The notes below the pieces were generated by a model, which was given only the letters and a program-made list of their open reading frames with translations, was not told the origin of the DNA and searched no databases. Position numbers and translations under genes: made by a program. A DNA stretch of 6,272 bases. Source: Xanthobacteraceae bacterium (GTDB lineage: Bacteria > Pseudomonadota > Alphaproteobacteria > Rhizobiales > Xanthobacteraceae). Every line of letters begins with the position of its first letter. Position 1 is the stretch's first letter. Of this stretch, positions 5,054-6,272 are shown piece after piece. The DNA lies in assembly GCA_030039655.1 (NCBI GenBank), contig JASHVC010000584.1:1-6272 (forward strand), read 5' to 3'.

Positions 5054-6272
5054 TCAATTCCCGCCGCTCGCCTGCATCTGCGCCAGCAAAGCGGCCGTCG
5101 GCCAGCAGTCGAGCTTGAGCCCATTCTTCTTCTGATATTCGCCGAGCGCAGCACGCGTGAGCATGCCGGCTTTGCCGTCGATCTTGTCGTGATAGAAGCC
5201 GCGCGCGGTGAGGATGCGCTGCATGCGGTCGAGATCGGCGGTGGGGAGTTGCGCGACCTTGCCCCACGGCGTTTCGAACGGTCGCGGATCGAGGATGCGG
5301 TCGGCCAGATGACCGACAAACAAGACGTAGAGATCGGAGAAATTATATTCCTTGATGGCGAAGTAATTCTTCGTGGTCAGAAACGAGGGACCATAAAGGC
5401 CGGCGGGCTGCAGCAGCGACGCGGTCTCGGCAAGCTCCGCGGGCGAAAGCTTGCGGCCATAGGCCGGAACGAAACCGCGCTTGAGCCATTCGCCAATCGG
5501 CAGCGTGTACTCCGGCACGCCGATGGTGCAATCGACGTTCGCGGGCGGATGCACCTCGTAGGCCCAATGCACACCGCGCTGCCAGCCTTCGCCGACCAAC
5601 TGCTTGGCGGCGGAGGCGAGCGCGTCCGGCACCGAATTCCAGATGTCGGCGCGGCCGTCGCCATCGATATCGACGGCGTATTTCAGATAGTCCGACGGCA
5701 TAAATTGCGTCAGCCCCATGGCGCCGGCCCAGGAGCTGTGCATGTCCTCAAGCTTGACCTTGCCGTCGTCGAGGATTTTCAGGGCGTCGACGAACTCTTC
5801 GCGAAACTTTTCCTTGCGCTTGCCGAGATAGGCTTGCGTGGCCAGCACGCGGATGGCGTTGAGCTTGTCGTGTTCGCGGCCGTAATCGGTCTCGCGGCCG
5901 AAAATCGCCAACACGATGGTTGGATTGACGCCGAACTCGCGCTCGATGCGGTCGAGTACCGGGCGATATTGGTCGTAGAGTTTGCGGCCGTGATCGGCGA
6001 GGCCTGCGATCATCGGTTCTTTCAGATAATCGGCCGGCGTCAGCACGAATTCCGCTTGCCCCTGCCCTGGTTTTTCTGGTCGGTTCGGCAGAATCAAGTC
6101 GGGCAGCGCCAGATCAGGCTCGAGCCCCTGGGTGGCGCGGTCGAACGTCGCCCGCGATACGCCGATCGCCTGCGCCTGGGGCCACAGCGATTGCAGGAAG
6201 GCTTGGAATGCTGCGTCGGCGAAAGCGGACGATGGCAAGCAAATAAGTAGAAGAACGAGGACGGCGATCGCC
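5054..6272 (-). CDS. MltB-type lytic murein transglycosylase with peptidoglycan-binding domain (5' end cut by window edge)
   Basis: Role by family: cleaves the MurNAc-GlcNAc bond of peptidoglycan, forming 1,6-anhydroMurNAc, in the periplasm. At least 405 codons are visible. The frame stays open to the right edge; the residues before the TTG at 6238 read AIAVLVLLLIC and continue into LPSSAFADA, an export signal. The true start therefore lies outside the window, and the TTG at 6238 is not it. Counting from that TTG codon, the catalytic Glu is residue 116 in IFGRETDYG; SSWAGAMGLTQFMPSDY (168-184) is the family's substrate-cleft motif, followed by DIDGDGRADIWNSVPDA (190-206). Residues about 333-390 form a peptidoglycan-binding domain (MQRILTARGFY, IDGKAGMLTRAAL, YQKKNGLKLD). 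No lipobox is visible: AFADA suggests a soluble periplasmic enzyme, unlike lipoprotein MltB of E. coli. A Cys (LLLIC) lies within the signal, but its context is not a convincing lipobox. A large palindromic repeat follows the stop. Confidence 0.94.
   Translation of the reverse strand, partial: AIAVLVLLLICLPSSAFADAAFQAFLQSLWPQAQAIGVSRATFDRATQGLEPDLALPDLILPNRPEKPGQGQAEFVLTPADYLKEPMIAGLADHGRKLYDQYRPVLDRIEREFGVNPTIVLAIFGRETDYGREHDKLNAIRVLATQAYLGKRKEKFREEFVDALKILDDGKVKLEDMHSSWAGAMGLTQFMPSDYLKYAVDIDGDGRADIWNSVPDALASAAKQLVGEGWQRGVHWAYEVHPPANVDCTIGVPEYTLPIGEWLKRGFVPAYGRKLSPAELAETASLLQPAGLYGPSFLTTKNYFAIKEYNFSDLYVLFVGHLADRILDPRPFETPWGKVAQLPTADLDRMQRILTARGFYHDKIDGKAGMLTRAALGEYQKKNGLKLDCWPTAALLAQMQASGGN

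Noticed and set aside
5189..6250. Long plus-strand open frame (353 codons) opposite the transglycosylase
   Set aside because: The minus strand encodes clear MltB and peptidoglycan-binding motifs; the plus frame has none and looks like an antisense shadow.

Overview
The window looks like chromosomal DNA of an alphaproteobacterium, most likely in the Hyphomicrobiales (Bradyrhizobium / Xanthobacteraceae-like). The basis is high GC, the extensin-like lipoprotein and MltB-type transglycosylase in forms common in that order, small secreted proteins, and dense GC-rich palindromic intergenic repeats. The genus is inferred, not shown. I see no transposase, integrase, tRNA, rRNA or CRISPR array.

Layout from left to right. 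(1) At the left edge, minus strand, is the start of a small secreted protein; the window cuts its C-terminus. About 110 bases upstream of its start are a 9-bp inverted repeat and a possible EcfG-type (general stress response) promoter. (2) A complete amidase-signature hydrolase, minus strand (368-1666), with the whole Ser-cisSer-Lys triad. (3) A 124-bp divergent intergenic array of heptamers (TCAGGNN x4 facing CTCCTGA-type x10). (4) A plus-strand lipoprotein with a Pro/Gln/Tyr-rich linker and a C-terminal extensin-like / M15-type metallopeptidase-fold domain (1901-3079). (5) Convergent with it, a 98-residue secreted protein (3215-3511, minus) whose mature part is about 30% Tyr and 22% Pro. (6) A zinc-dependent, NAD-type medium-chain alcohol dehydrogenase of the aryl/benzyl alcohol dehydrogenase type (3652-4758, minus). 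(7) A 136-bp composite palindromic repeat (4861-4996). (8) An MltB-type lytic murein transglycosylase with a C-terminal peptidoglycan-binding domain (minus), cut by the right edge inside its signal peptide.

Three of the six genes act, or probably act, in the cell envelope: the extensin-like lipoprotein, the Tyr/Pro-rich secreted protein and the transglycosylase. The small left-edge protein is also exported. The amidase and the alcohol dehydrogenase look like independent metabolic genes. Gaps of 140 to 295 bases filled with repeats suggest mostly single-gene transcription units rather than an operon. The least explained part is the convergent pair of Tyr/Pro-rich envelope proteins, followed by the two repeat arrays. 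I found no strong evidence for a new defence or mobile system.
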